64,000 nucleotides of DNA from Lasiosphaeria ovina (taxonomy: Eukaryota; Ascomycota; Sordariomycetes; Sordariales; Lasiosphaeriaceae), in NCBI GenBank assembly GCA_033439765.1, contig JAULSN010000008.1, positions 124,001 to 188,000 on the forward strand, in the 5' to 3' direction. This document shows, piece by piece, positions 46,806 to 58,555 of the stretch. The notes beneath the pieces were generated by a model. The model saw nothing but the letters and a program-made list of their open reading frames with translations. It was not told where the DNA came from and did not search any database. Position 1 is the first letter of the stretch. Every line of letters starts with the position of its first letter. The position numbers and the translations under genes are program-made.

Positions 46806-47940
46806 CTACCGTTGGCGACGACTACGGACGATGGCAGAGGCGTGCAAGTCGGCCTTCTTGATCTTGATCTTGTGCTGGTCCTTCACATGCCGGACCATGT
46901 TGTAGTCCCTTGTCGCGGTGCCGCCACAGCCCTCGACCGGGCAACGGAACGACGCGGCCGCCGAGTGGCTGTCTCGGTGTTTGTCTCTGTCCCGGGTTTG
47001 GTAGAAGCCTGTACCTGGAACGCTTCGGAGACAGCCATCAACAGGACACAGGTACGGGAGGGTATGTCTCTTGGTGTGCTGTCTGTCATATTAATCATGT
47101 CAGTCTTCGTAGATGCTGAGGAAGCGTGCGCTGGAAGTAGCTTGCCTGTACTTCCCGGCCTTTGTAAATGTCTGTGGGTTCTGAGCACAGGGGCCTTCTA
47201 TACAAACGGTTGTGTTGCCTGGTCCCATACGGTGGCGCAGAGGAGGAAACTGAGATGTTGCCGCGGTGGGCTCTGGAGGCTTGTCTGGAAACATTGAAAT
47301 TAAATGAGCGTCGGTCGGAGAAGAGACATGACATTGGCTGTATGGTTCGCCGGCGGGCGACCCTGAGCTATAAGAAAAGCCAGACTGCGGCGACTGGGGA
47401 GGTGACTCCCCGAGCTGTAGTACTGAGCTCCCCGACTAATGCGGAGTAACTTGGCTTCCCATATGCGCCGAGGCCGCCTCGACACCGCCGTAGGCAACAC
47501 CGGGATCGTGGTCGTCGTAAAACGATTGGCCGTCTGAAGGTCGAGTGTCATATAGACCTGGGTAGTATGTAGTGGTGTCTGCCCAGTCCACCTTGTGTTG
47601 TGGGTCATAATCCTGGTCTCTTTCTGCGGTGAGGACTGCCGGTGGACCGGAATCTCGACTGATGGCGATATCCTTCGGGTTGACGGTCGGTTCGTTCTGG
47701 ATGCCGCGGCCTTGACAAGGCCATGTCAGCAGGTCCCGAGAAGATCGATATGTGGTCAGACTTACTATTCAAGACAGCCAAGTCTTCATCGGCAAATGGA
47801 CCAAGCTCCGCGGTCATCAGTCCGGGTGTGAAGCCATCTTTCCTCGTTAGAATCATCAAGCGAGACTTTGGGACCCGAGAAAACGTTGACTCACCCCGGA
47901 ACCGCCATCGATCATCCTCGCCGTCGTCACCTGGATCCAT
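46806..47940 (-). pseudogene. C2H2 zinc-finger gene with an in-frame stop
   Basis: Exons 47940-47895, 47837-47766, 47710-47146 and 47082-46806 join in frame into 319 codons plus stop. The product has an acidic N-terminus (MDPGDDGEDDRWRFR), a Pro/Ser/Tyr-rich middle, and three C-terminal fingers: VCIEGPCAQNPQTFTKAGKYRQH, YLCPVDGCLRSVPG...DKHRDSH and FRCPVEGCGGTATRDYNMVRHVKDQH, like fungal C2H2 transcription factors. The last intron begins GC (GCAAGC) rather than GT and ends GACAG. A TAG at 47436-47438 (codon ~131) interrupts the frame, with coding-like sequence on both sides. No good intron removes it. It may be a recent nonsense allele; if an unseen short intron is spliced, the gene is intact. 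Confidence 0.6.
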
Positions 47941-48475
47941 CCTAGCGGCTATCGGCTGTCACGCATACGGCGGAGGAGGAGTTGAGCGACGTTGGAGGAT
48001 GGAAGAACCCCTCAGCAATCGGCTCATCCCGGCACGTTTTAATAACAATTAGCAGCACATCCAAAATGCAGAAGCTGGGACTTTGGTCAGCTGCAAGGCC
48101 AATCAATCTGCCGCATGCCCCCCAAGACCCGGCCCAGCAGTAACTTTGAACCCAGCTCCGCCTCCTTTTATAGGTCGTGCCCATAGGCTCCAACAGAGAG
48201 TCAAGCAATGAACAGCCAATGAAGTACCGCTGCGAGGAGGTCTACAGCGCTACCCATGCAGGTTATGTTCCACGGCATTTCTGAGCTGCAGCATTGGTAA
48301 ATCGAGAGCCACGCGGCCCAACCGCTTTACCTGGAAGTTGATCGACCCACAAGTCGCAAATGCAACAAAGGTAGGCCTCCCGCATGTTCGCATCCCGTTC
48401 AGGCGTCAAGTATTTGCCCCCCCCCCCCGGGACCATGCTACGGTCACTGGGTCGGCCCCCCTTTCCTTGTCCCGC
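47941..48475. promoter_or_regulatory. Divergent intergenic region with C12 run
   Basis: 535 bp between the C2H2 gene (-) and the deaminase gene (+). A run of 12 C lies at 48417-48428. Both promoters must be here; no specific elements were assigned. If the deaminase starts further upstream in the same frame (an open frame begins at 48338) this region is shorter. Confidence 0.4.
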
Positions 48476-50263
48476 ATGACTCATTTTAACTCGATTTTTC
48501 TCACACGGAGACCCAAGCCCTTTTACCCACTGAAGGCAGACAGAAGATCGTCTGGAAAGAGAGGCAGTGGTGATTTGATCACGAGAGGCATGGGCCGTAA
48601 GCTACCTATATTATCGGCATACACTTTGCTGAACTAATTAATGTTTGTTTGTAGCAGTTCAAGACTTCCCTGGCACTGCTGTGCTTCTGGATAAAACTCA
48701 GCAAACCAACTTGCGGAAACTCTTCTTTCCTCCACTGATTCTCCTCGAATGTCTCAACGAGATCTGTCCCCGAGGCCCGTCTCGGAAAGCATCTGATGCA
48801 CCTCCAAACCCAAACCAGTCTCCGGAGGAGATGTTCCAAACTTTGGTTAATAAACTGGCCCAGGTATGCGACTTCGAACCCAAGGGTAACACTGTCACCG
48901 CGCTCGCGGTCATCCGAGACAATGGTCGGATATGCTACATATTCGCGTCCAACCGCAGGAGCAAAGTACCCCTGAAGAACTGTCGGGAAGGTCTTACCGC
49001 CGTCCTCAACATCCTCAAAGTCAACATCGAGGCAAACATGCGCGACTCTGATGAGGTTATGGAAAACCGCCTCTTGAATGAGATCCTGTTTTGGAACAAT
49101 GTCCGCGTACGGGCCTATCTCACCTCCCTCACCAAGGAGCTGCAGACGTGCATCAAGAGATGCAATACCGGCGACTTGGAAGGTATATGGCTTTCTAGAA
49201 AGCATGCTTTGGATCCGTAAACAAGAGCTGAGAAAGTCACGAACAGGGAGAAGCGCCAGTGAAGCACTGCAGAGGCTGGAGAGCCTTCTACCAGACGTCA
49301 CAAGCGGCCAGAAAAGCGATAGATGTGAGCTGCCCTCAAATCCAAAACGTCCTAGCGGTCGCTGACGACGAGTGTCGGCGAAATAACAAAGACATTGGCT
49401 CCACGATCCAATGCATCAAGGCCATTCAGGAATCCAAGAGGTCGCCTCTGCAGAGGTACATCGAGGCACGCGCGGTTGAGGACGACAATATGGTCAAGGG
49501 GGGCTGCTGGGCAACTCTTCAACACAGTGCAGGACGTCTGCTGTCGTACCAGTACGCGGCGCAGACGCTCGTCCACGCCCACCACATCTGGGCCGACACG
49601 GAACTGTTTCGTGATTTTGAAGTCCAGTCTGTCCGGTCCGGCGGGTCGTATCCGGCCGAGGCACTGAAGCTCCTCCCCGAGAGCGCCGAGGCCATCATCA
49701 ACCGCGCGCCCGGCTACACGCCAGCCGAGACCAACGCGCACAGACAGCACGCCGCGGACTTACAACGCTACGACTTGGATGCCAAGCTGGAAGAGAAATG
49801 GGCCTACAAGCTCGACCCCGTGATCCACGCCGAGATGCTCCTGCACGACTGGCTGGCTCGCACCGAGGGCGGCACGCAGCCGTACCGCTTCTTCAACAAC
49901 TGGCAGTACATCGGCACCAGCAAGCCCACGTGCCGGCTCTGCCAAGAGTACTTCAACATCATCGCCACGCCGGTGCGCGTGCGCGCCGGACACCCCAATA
50001 CGTACACCAACTGGCGGCTGCCGGACATGTGGGTCGACGGGAAGAGCAACAGCTCAGCCAGTGCCGAGCTGGAGCGCAAGTCGTGGTGCGAGATCCAGGG
50101 CAAGATGAAGCGCCGCGTCTACGCCGACCTGGTCTGCGTGCTCGAGGAGAAGGTGTCGGACAAGAAGCCCAACGACTCCAACACGTACACGGAGAGGATC
50201 ACGGGCATCGGCGGTGGCGTGAACCAGCTCGCCAACTGGCTGGCAGGTGTTCAGCTCAGGTAG
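48476..50263 (+). CDS. OTT_1508-like nucleic acid/nucleotide deaminase domain protein
   Basis: Proposed exons 48476-48596, 48655-49182 and 49251-50263, 553 residues. The C-terminal domain has the zinc signature of cytidine-deaminase-fold proteins: HAE (409-411, in VIHAEMLLHDWL) and CRLC (Cys444/Cys447, in TSKPTCRLCQEYF), as in the OTT_1508-like deaminases of fungi, which comparative work has linked to polymorphic-toxin and conflict systems. The preceding ~400 residues are helical, with no other domain recognised. Intron 1 is supported by GTAAGC and TTGTAG. At intron 2 the consensus acceptor (49246, ACAG) breaks the frame by one base while a GAG acceptor at 49250 keeps it, so either a rare acceptor or a small frameshift is present. 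The start is one of several possible ATGs. The stop codon lies in a GGTA microsatellite. Confidence 0.75.
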
Positions 50264-50302
50264 GTAGGTGGGTAGGTAGGTAGGTAGGTAGGTAAGTAGG
50301 TA
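50258..50302. repeat. (GGTA)n microsatellite
   Basis: About ten imperfect GGTA units (with GGTG and AGTA variants). The TAG stop of the deaminase gene at 50261-50263 is part of the first unit, so repeat variation could alter the C-terminus. Confidence 0.85.
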
Positions 50303-51333
50303 CCAGTCTTGGGCGACCGCAGCTAATTGGCCCAAGAGAGTGACGGCTCGACCAGCTTTGGGCGGCCACTGCTCACCCTCTTTGGGCGGCGGCCACTTAT
50401 GGGGCCGGATGGGGGAGTGCAGCACTTGGCCGGTTTCGCTTTCGCGGGGAATAAGGCAGCCGCTTGGTAGGTAGCTTTCCTCCACCGCGACAACGAGAAA
50501 AGAAAGGGGTCATGGGGAAAGTCAGCGGTTTTGCACTGCAAGAGGAATTACATTGGGAGCTCTGAGGTAGTCATGGAATTGTGAATTGTCGGGTCGAATG
50601 AAACACCACACGAAACGTTGGAGTCCTCTGTCTTCCTGCCATTATCTCCTACCGACCTTGCAGCAGCTATCTTTGCCTCGCCCGGGCATCACGTCTCTGT
50701 GATAATGCACCTTCTTTGCATCCGAGTTGCGCCCTTGGTCGCGACCTTGGTCGCGACTTCCGCCCTCGCACTGTACTCGACACAGGAGGCAGACTGCGGC
50801 AGGAGCTGCCGGAGATGACAGTGTGCCGTCAAAATACGCACTGACTGGAATGCGGTGTTCACGACAGCCATCGCAGCAGAGTAACGCGGTGAGCCAATAG
50901 CAGTCTGTCAGGAATGGTTAAGCGCTGCCCCCATGCCTTGACGCCTGGGTCAAAGGGACAGTTTCGAGGCCTCACCTATGGGCCAAGAAGCCCGTGTTGG
51001 TCAAGCGGAACGTTTCCCTGCAGGCCGCTTTTGATGCCCCGCGCAGGAACAGAAAGTACGTGAACGCAGACCTTCCGCTTGACACCTGAGGTGCTTGCTG
51101 CTTTTAAGAGGCGCCGCTTCCCCCAGCCATGCCATCCAGCCCTCCGCCTGTGATACAGTTTTTAGATGTGAACTCACTTGTTTCATAGGTACCGCACGTC
51201 CAATTTCGCCCATATTCGACAACTCTCATCCGCATCGTCGCCATGAGGACTGGGCCGGTAGGTTGTGTTTTCTTTACGTGCATTTCCATTGGTTTGCTGC
51301 TGCTGCGGCGTACGGACCAGTTAACCTTGACAA
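50303..51333. other. Intergenic, no gene recognised
   Basis: About 1 kb. Contains two direct copies of TTGGTCGCGAC at about 50733-50756, forming the palindrome GGTCGCGACC. A possible short upstream exon of the GTPase gene (ATG at 51243) cannot be excluded. Confidence 0.45.
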
Positions 51334-54300
51334 ATGCAGCTTCTCCATTCATCCGGCAATGGATTATCTTCGGATTCCAACAACTTGTCTGCAACCGGCA
51401 TTGCCTCCCAGGGGCAGTTCGGCTCTCAAGATCCCACCTCCGTGACGAATACAGGTCGTTACATCTCGTGGGCTACGGGCCCCACAGGACCCCCAGGACC
51501 CCCAACCCCACGACCTGCCAGTGCCACCGCGTCTCTGGTGGGCGTGTCCTCCCCGTGGCATACGGGAGTCCCCACGCCAGGACCCGTCTCTCTGCCGGTA
51601 GTCGGCACATCGTCCCCATGGTCTACAGGAATCCCCGCCCCGGTACCCGCCAGTACCACCGCGTCCATGGCCGGCGCACCATCCCGGTGGTCTACGAGTC
51701 CGGGACCCACTAGTGTCACCACCTCTCTGCCAATGGTTGGCGCAACCAACACTGTTCCAACATCCTTATCCGACTTCTTGGGACTGCAAGGAAGCCAATT
51801 TGGGTTTCAAAGCTTTGAAGTCCCAAGCAACGGCCCTCAATTTTCCGGTCCTAGCTCTCAACCTCAACCTCCCAGCAACAATACAGCGCATTCGCCTTCT
51901 CCATGGTCGCATGGTACCCCGACTCCTGGCACTACGAGCACCGCCCCATATCGCCATCACAGTCATGGCTCTTTCTCAGCTTCTGCGTCACGAGGCTTCA
52001 CCCCCTCGAGCCAATCGGCGCCCGCAAGCACTGTCAGTCGTGCAAGTTCTCGGCCCCGCTCCGTAGGTCCAGTCCACCACACTTCAACGAGTCACGCTCG
52101 TTCCTCTGCGGACAGCCCCCGCTTGTCTACAGCTTCATCCACCCACTCAAACCATTCTCGTTCTGGGACCAGCTTTGGTCATCACTCCACCACCCCCGAA
52201 CCATTTGCCGCACAAACAGGGGCCGTCAGTTCAATTCCACTCGTTGGGCATGAACAGCCATTTGTGCTCCAATCGGTTGAAAGTGGTCCGGACTTCCCTA
52301 TTCCTTCCATCGAAAGGTACCCAGAAACCTTCACAGCTCCTGCCCCGGCCATCTCTCGCTCACCGCGCTACACACCGTCCATCTCGCTGACGCCGTCCCA
52401 ATCCCCGCCACGGAGGCCAAGTTCACAGAGCTCAACTTCCGGTGGGTACACGCCTTCAGTTTCCACCCAACATGAGAATGAGACTGGTGGCATCCTTGAT
52501 GGGCTTGGCCACGTACGCCTAAGCGATTCCCTCAGACAAAACTCGCCATTCAACATGGATGAACTGGCCAGGTCTGTTGAAAACGTCATGGTGATGCCAC
52601 CAGGCCGATCTTCTTTCTTGAGCCCGACTCCCGAGCCCAGGACATCAGGCGCCGGGCGCAGGCGATCTTCCTCGCGATTAAACTCAGACCCCCCGTACGA
52701 CGTGAGGAACGAGCAGCTACCTGAGGACCGTTTCAACAATCCGGCAGTCCAGGAGGCCTTTGTCAAAGCCAAGGAGCTTATGGGAGATCTGGCCAGCGTT
52801 TTAGGGAGTGGAACATTGCACCTCGAATCCAGCACGTCTGTCAACAGTCTACATCGACGAGCTCGTGAACTGTCCCAGTTTCAGTGCCCGCCAACGCACA
52901 CTGTGGGTTTCGTAGGAGATTCAGGAGTCGGTGAGTAACCTTTTGTGTGACTAACTATGATTATGCGCAAATTGATGCTAATGCTACATTAACAACCACA
53001 GGAAAAAGCAGCTTGCTCAACACGCTCCTAGACATGGACGAGCTCTCGAATTCCGTCAGTTGCATTTGTTTCTTTGCGATCCGATCCTCGCATCAAGTCG
53101 TACACATAAGCTAATATTAACAGGGCGGCGGCGGTACGGCTTGTACTTGTGTTCCGACCGAGTACCGCTACCATGACAAAGACGACTTCGCCGTCAAAGT
53201 TGAACAGTTCAGCCGCGAAGAATTCGAAGGCCAGCTAACTGAGCTCGTCCGTTCTTATCGGTATTTTCACCTATGCAAGCTCCAAGAACAGGAAAAACAG
53301 GGTTGCGAAAAGAAAGAAAACCTTGCCCGCGATACTTTCCAATCCATTTTCCGTGGCGAACCCATCAATTATGAGTTTCTCCTCAACTTATCCGAAGGCG
53401 ATGCCATTGGAACCATGATTGCAAAAGCCTCTCAGCGGTGGCCTCGCGATATTTCCGAGACCTTGATTTCGCCAGATGCTCCAGAGACCTCGAAGATCTT
53501 GATGAACCTCACCTCCGAACGACTCTCCTCACGAGATCCGCCGATCTGGCCCTTCATCAAGAAGGTTAGGTGGGTGAAAGTCGATCAGTTACTTTCGTCC
53601 GGTACAGTATCTCGCTAACCATTTTAGTGTATACCTCAAGGCCCATATCCTGAGCAAGGGTCTCATTCTTGTCGATCTGCCTGGTAATTAAGTTATATCT
53701 TCAAGTTCAAGCCCCTGGTTGCTTCTCGGCTAATTCATCCCCAAGGCCTGCGGGACTCCAACACGGCCAGACAAAATATTACTCAGCGCCAAATGCTCTT
53801 GTGTGATGAGATATTTGTCGTCTGCAATATTATTCGGGCCGTCAGCGACGAGGGCGTAAAAGTTGTTTTCGAACGTGCTCGGCAGGCGAAATTGTCCAAA
53901 GTCAGCATTGTCTGTACCAAGTCCGACGTAAGAGAGTCATCACCACACCACATCAAAGTTGCCTTGTGTCCCTAACCCTACACTATTAGGATATACAAGC
54001 GTCCGAAGCCAGAGGAGATTTGACCGATGAAGATGCCATGAGGTTGGGAGAGCTAACTGACACTCGAACAAACGCCGAGGAGCGGTTGGCCGACCTCAAG
54101 GCTGAGGCAAGAGATTATGACGATTACGATTCTCTAGATGAGGATGAGAAGGATTGGCTCAACAGCCTGGGCAAAGAAACTCGCGACCAAGAGTGGGTTG
54201 AAAGGGTGCTAAAAAAAAGTTGCAGGTTTTTCTGATGCTAATCGAACCTCCAGAGATCTTATTGAGCGTTGTAAATTCGAGTGAGTACCCGCACCTTCGA

Positions 54301-56129
54301 ACACCAACTATACCGCGATTACATCCCTGACAGGCAATTTTAGAGAGCTGCGATTACTTATCACCATTCGGAATGCGGAAGTCACGGCCAAACTTGTCGG
54401 GATGTACAGCGGCAAAATCTCAAAGGATCCAGTGCCAGTGTTTTGCGTCAGCAACCGCATTTACTGGGCCCACCGAGGCAAGCCAAAGCCACGGAGCAAA
54501 GCACTGCCGTTTCTTAAACTCAGCGGTGGCATCGATCTTCGCAGGTACTGCATGTCCATTGTCTGCGAAAGGCAACACCGCATCGTCACCACCTTTGTTG
54601 AACACGACGTCCCCGCCTTGCTCATCGATGCAGAACTGTGGATAGAGTCGGGGGCAGCCACGCGGGACCAGGAACAGAAACAGGCCGTACAAAATACGCT
54701 TGACAGGCTTGAGGCTCAACTTCGGACGGTGAATGCCAACCTCTCTGTTCCGAGCCTAGTCTGGTGTCGCTAATGAGAATGTCAAGGAACTTGTTGGGAT
54801 TACATCTCTCCCAAGTACTCTGAGGTGGTCTTTCCAAAACGAGTTCGATACAACAGTCTACAACAGTAAGGAAGCGCATGATTCTCAAGCATGTTGTTTC
54901 CACGTTAATGATCGCAGGGAGTCGCCCACTTGAATGGCTTCGCGGGGCACAAAGTGCTAGTACAGTGTGGTCCGGCGTAAGTATTTCTTTTCCTTTCACT
55001 CGGTACTCAACAATTCAGCCTCATCTAACCTCTTCCATATCACAGTGGCACTGGGGTAAGGAACCAGCCAACAGCCTGCCTTAGTTTCTTCACCAAACCC
55101 GCCCCCCCTACCCAATTATTATATGCGACTCCTCTCACGGTGCACAGCTGACCACGTAATTACATCCCCCTAACCTAGGAACGTACGCTGCGTTTTGTCG
55201 ACACTTCGGTGAATATAAAACCGGCGTACAACCATACTGCAACTGGAACGAACAAGCCATCGGGGCCATGGCCAATGATTTAGAGGGCCCATGGGAAAGC
55301 TTTCAAGCTACACTCAGGATGCTCCTTGAGAGTTTTGGATCCCTCATAACCCAAAATTTCCAGTGGGCTGGTGATCTTCTAGGTATGTGACTCTCTGGGC
55401 GTACAAAGCAGCCCACGTTTATTTTGTAGAGAGCAACAGATCATAGTCTAACAGTACCCAACATAGCAGCTGAACTTGACGGGCAGTCCCCAGTGGCACA
55501 AATCTTGAAACACGCCCTTACCTCTCGCCATTTCCTCCTCATATCCGATCTTCATAATATTCGCTCAAAATTTGACTCGAGTCTCCGGTAAGACTCTCAG
55601 CAAATCTGCATTGCTGTGCGATCAATACTCCTTCTGACTGCTCTCTCCCACAGGATATTACGAGCACAGACCCTGTCCGGAATCCAAACCTCAATCTTTT
55701 GCGACCTCATGTGGGAATCCTACGACCGCTGTAACCGTGAAAAGGGTCAGTTAACAACGTTTCCCCCTCTTTGCCAAACCGATGGTCGACTATTTGACTG
55801 AGTGTTTCTTCCGTGTCGATTTAGAAACTGGGTCTGATAAGAGACGTAAAGCCATCATCAAAGACAAATTCAGTCAAGAGATGATATTCACCAGTCTACT
55901 GTTGGAGGCCAGACGCAGATTTGAAGCCCTGGCCATATCCCTTCAAGATGAAATTGGAAAGACCGTGAGCGAACACCTTAGGAAGGTGAAAGAGACTCTC
56001 GACACCATCCGCAGTGAGAATGTGGCGGTGGAGAGCTGGCGGGATCCAGAATTCCGAGCCCGCGTGCAGAGGAAGCTTCAAGCGACAAGGGATGAGATGC
56101 GGCGGATTTCTGACATCTCTGGTAAATAG
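51334..56129 (+). CDS. Large dynamin-like/SLIP-GC-type GTPase with disordered N-terminus
   Basis: Fourteen proposed exons: 51334-52930, 53002-53054, 53124-53569, 53628-53683, 53746-53927, 53990-54280, 54344-54728, 54778-54865, 54918-54976, 55046-55055, 55179-55382, 55467-55587, 55654-55745 and 55825-56129. Residues 1-~480 are Ser/Thr/Pro-rich. The GTPase core has P-loop GDSGVGKSS (Gly533-Lys534), a switch Thr in GGGGTACTCVPTEY, DLPG (715-718) and TKSD (775-778), followed by helical regions of the DUF7605/nuclear GTPase SLIP-GC-like fungal family (FCVSNRIYW, WHWGTYAAFCRHFG). All phases agree except for one extra base in an eight-A run at 54211-54218, where LKK should run into VAGFSDANRTSRDL. 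That is a frameshift or a homopolymer error. Without it the protein is ~1295 residues. Exon 10 is only 10 bp. The acceptor at 54777 ends GAG. Confidence 0.75.
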
Positions 56130-56746
56130 GACTTGGTGCGTAACATTGGAATTTGTCATTATTTTGAAAATTATCTCTTACCTGGTCACTAAGATACTCT
56201 TCTTGCCCGGAACGGAAGCGTTACTAAGAACTGGCCCCGCATGACTGATTACTGATGACGACGGCATCTAATATTCAGTAGTATGGCGTCCCGTGTGGCG
56301 GGATTCGGCATTCGTCGGGCCCCCTTTCGCTATGTAACCCCGGAAAGAGCGACAAGCAGCCGGAGATGCAACCAAAAAACCCCCCCCTTAGCTTGTTCAG
56401 AGTATGAACTCAGCTGGGCATGGGCACCCAAACATGTAAGCCACCTGTACACTGCATAGACATGATTATGGGACAAGCTGACAAACGTTGCATGTAGTTT
56501 ACTGACAGGAAGATGGTGTCATCGCTTCACCCCAGAATGGAAGCGAGGGACGGGAACCGGGCAATACTACAACTAAATTGGCCTATAATACGGCCCAACC
56601 ATGATGTTGCAATATTCCCGGCATTGCCGGCCAACAGGATTGCCGATCTACGGTGCACACTTATTAACTAGGTGTGCAGCGCAGCATTCAGACGAACTGC
56701 AGCTTGCGTCGGTAACCGCCAACCAAGTTGATATCAGCCCCTGACC
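56130..56746. other. Intergenic, no gene recognised
   Basis: 617 bp between two plus-strand genes; includes A6 and C7 runs near 56374-56388 and presumed promoter DNA for the amidohydrolase. Nothing else was recognised. Confidence 0.5.
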
Positions 56747-58555
56747 ATGGCCTCGCTCAACTCTCAACGCCGCGTCGGATCTCTGGTCGTTTTTGTTTGT
56801 CTCACCATCCTGCAGATATTATCCGGAAGCTTTACCTTGGCCGTGGCGGCTCCCAGAGATCCCCCGCCCGACACCAACGGCACAATCGAAGCGAGAGACG
56901 TGCTTCTGGCCCGCGATGCCATAGCCGACTCGTACAGCGAAGGCACCCTGCGCGGATCGCTCATCCTCTTCAACGGCCGCATCTCAACCCTCGACGCGCA
57001 AAACACCGTCGCCAGCGTGCTCGCCATCAAAGATGCCAAGATCGTGTACGTGGGCGACAGCGTGGCCGCCGCGCTGCACCAGGGCTCCTTCGGCTCCAAC
57101 CTGCCGCGGCAGATCAACCTGCGCGGCCGCGTAGCTGTGCCGGGCCTCATCGATAGCCACAACCACCTCGTCCTCCTCAGCAACAGGCCCGGCTACCACA
57201 CGCCGCTCGAGAACGCGTACAGCATCGCCGACGTGCAGGCCACGTACCGCCAGCGCGCGGCCGCCGGTGCCGTGCCCGCCGGCGCCTTCATCACCTCCAT
57301 CGGCGGCTTTCACTTCAACCAGTTCCGCGAGCGGCGCCTTCCCACGCTCGCCGATCTCGACGCCGCGGCGCCCAACAACCCCGCCTTCCTCATGGTCGGC
57401 TTCTCGGGGCCGTGCGCCACCAACACCGCCGGCAAGGCCTTCCTCGCGAGGCTCCCAGGCAGCGCGTCCGTCAGCGTCGCGAGCAACGGATCCATCGCCG
57501 TGGGCGCCGAGAGCGGCAAGGCGCTGCAGGCGCTGCGGGCGCAGCTGACGTCTGCGGACCGCGAGCGCAGCACGCGCGACGCCATGGCGTACGCCGCGAG
57601 CGTCGGCCTCACGACGCACCTCGACCAGGGCGCGTTCGAGTTCACGGGCGACCCCGGGTTCGACGGGACCGCCAGCGAGGACCTCTTCGCCATGCACCTG
57701 CCGGTGCTGGCCGTGTACGCGGCGGGCGGCGGCACGGTGCGGCTGCGCACCAACTTCCTGCACGAGGACTCGGACACGTCGGTGCCGGGCGTCACGGCGC
57801 GGCTGCAGCACACGTTCAAGTTCTTTGGGGGCGACATGGTGCGCACAGGCGCCATCGGCGAGTTCGCCGTCGGCATCGCCGACTACGCGGGCGGGCCGGT
57901 TTTCGAGGCCGCCGCGGCGCGCATCGCGCAGGCCGGCTGGCGGCTCGAGGTGCACTCGCTGACGGCGGCGGACTTCCAGACGCAGATCGAGGGGTTCGAG
58001 GCCGTCAACGCGGCGACCGACATCACGGCGCTGCGCTGGGTCGTCGCGCACGTGCCGCTCATCACCGCCGAGTTCCTGGGCCGGCTGAAGAAGCTGGGCG
58101 GTGGAGTTAACCTGTCAAGCTACCAGTACCTGGCCGGCAACGGGAACGCGTCGCGGCCGGCGGGCCCGCCGTTCCGGCTGGTGGTGGAGAGCGGGATCGC
58201 CGCGGGCATGGGCGGCGACGGCGCCAACATCGCGCCGCTGAACCCGTGGATCCAGGCGTACTACGCCACGACGGGCCGCAATGCGCGTGGCGATCTCATC
58301 AACCCCGGGCAGCAGCTGAGCCGCGCCGAGGTGCTGGCCATGTACACGCGCGCCAACACGTGGTTTCTAGGAGGGCCGGACGAGGGCCAGCTGGGTGTCT
58401 TGGAGGTCGGCCGTCTCGGGGACGTGGCGGTGCTGAGCGATGACTTCTTCGCCGTGCCGGACGAGCAGCTCAAGCACATCCGCAGCGTGCTGACCCTCGT
58501 GGGCGGCGTTGTGGTGCATGACAGCGGCGAGCTCACGACTTCAGCCAGGGTTTAA
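56747..58555 (+). CDS. Secreted amidohydrolase, YtcJ-like
   Basis: Intronless, 602 residues. A long hydrophobic signal segment (SLVVFVCLTILQILSGSFTLAVAAP) precedes an amidohydrolase-3 (YtcJ-like) barrel. ILFNGRISTLD and VAVPGLIDSHNHLVLL give the beta-strand-1 metal motif His138/His140 after Asp136. Later metal-site candidates are LEVHSLTAADF and RWVVAHVPLI, and GMGGDGANIAPLNPW near the C-terminus holds the usual Asp. LGVLEVGRLGDVAVLSDDFF is the family's closing sandwich strand. It hydrolyses an amide or related bond; the substrate is unknown. The start ATG is in an ideal context (CCATGG). Its very GC-rich codons contrast with the AT-rich block immediately downstream. Confidence 0.9.
   Translation: MASLNSQRRVGSLVVFVCLTILQILSGSFTLAVAAPRDPPPDTNGTIEARDVLLARDAIADSYSEGTLRGSLILFNGRISTLDAQNTVASVLAIKDAKIVYVGDSVAAALHQGSFGSNLPRQINLRGRVAVPGLIDSHNHLVLLSNRPGYHTPLENAYSIADVQATYRQRAAAGAVPAGAFITSIGGFHFNQFRERRLPTLADLDAAAPNNPAFLMVGFSGPCATNTAGKAFLARLPGSASVSVASNGSIAVGAESGKALQALRAQLTSADRERSTRDAMAYAASVGLTTHLDQGAFEFTGDPGFDGTASEDLFAMHLPVLAVYAAGGGTVRLRTNFLHEDSDTSVPGVTARLQHTFKFFGGDMVRTGAIGEFAVGIADYAGGPVFEAAAARIAQAGWRLEVHSLTAADFQTQIEGFEAVNAATDITALRWVVAHVPLITAEFLGRLKKLGGGVNLSSYQYLAGNGNASRPAGPPFRLVVESGIAAGMGGDGANIAPLNPWIQAYYATTGRNARGDLINPGQQLSRAEVLAMYTRANTWFLGGPDEGQLGVLEVGRLGDVAVLSDDFFAVPDEQLKHIRSVLTLVGGVVVHDSGELTTSARV

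Noticed and set aside
54741..54775. Second frameshift in the GTPase gene near LSVPSLVWCR
   Set aside because: A 49 bp intron (54729-54777) with GTGAAT donor and CTAAT branch removes the conflict, so a mutation need not be assumed.
56984..58051. 355-codon minus-strand frame opposite the amidohydrolase
   Set aside because: Same reason: antisense mirror of a well-supported gene.
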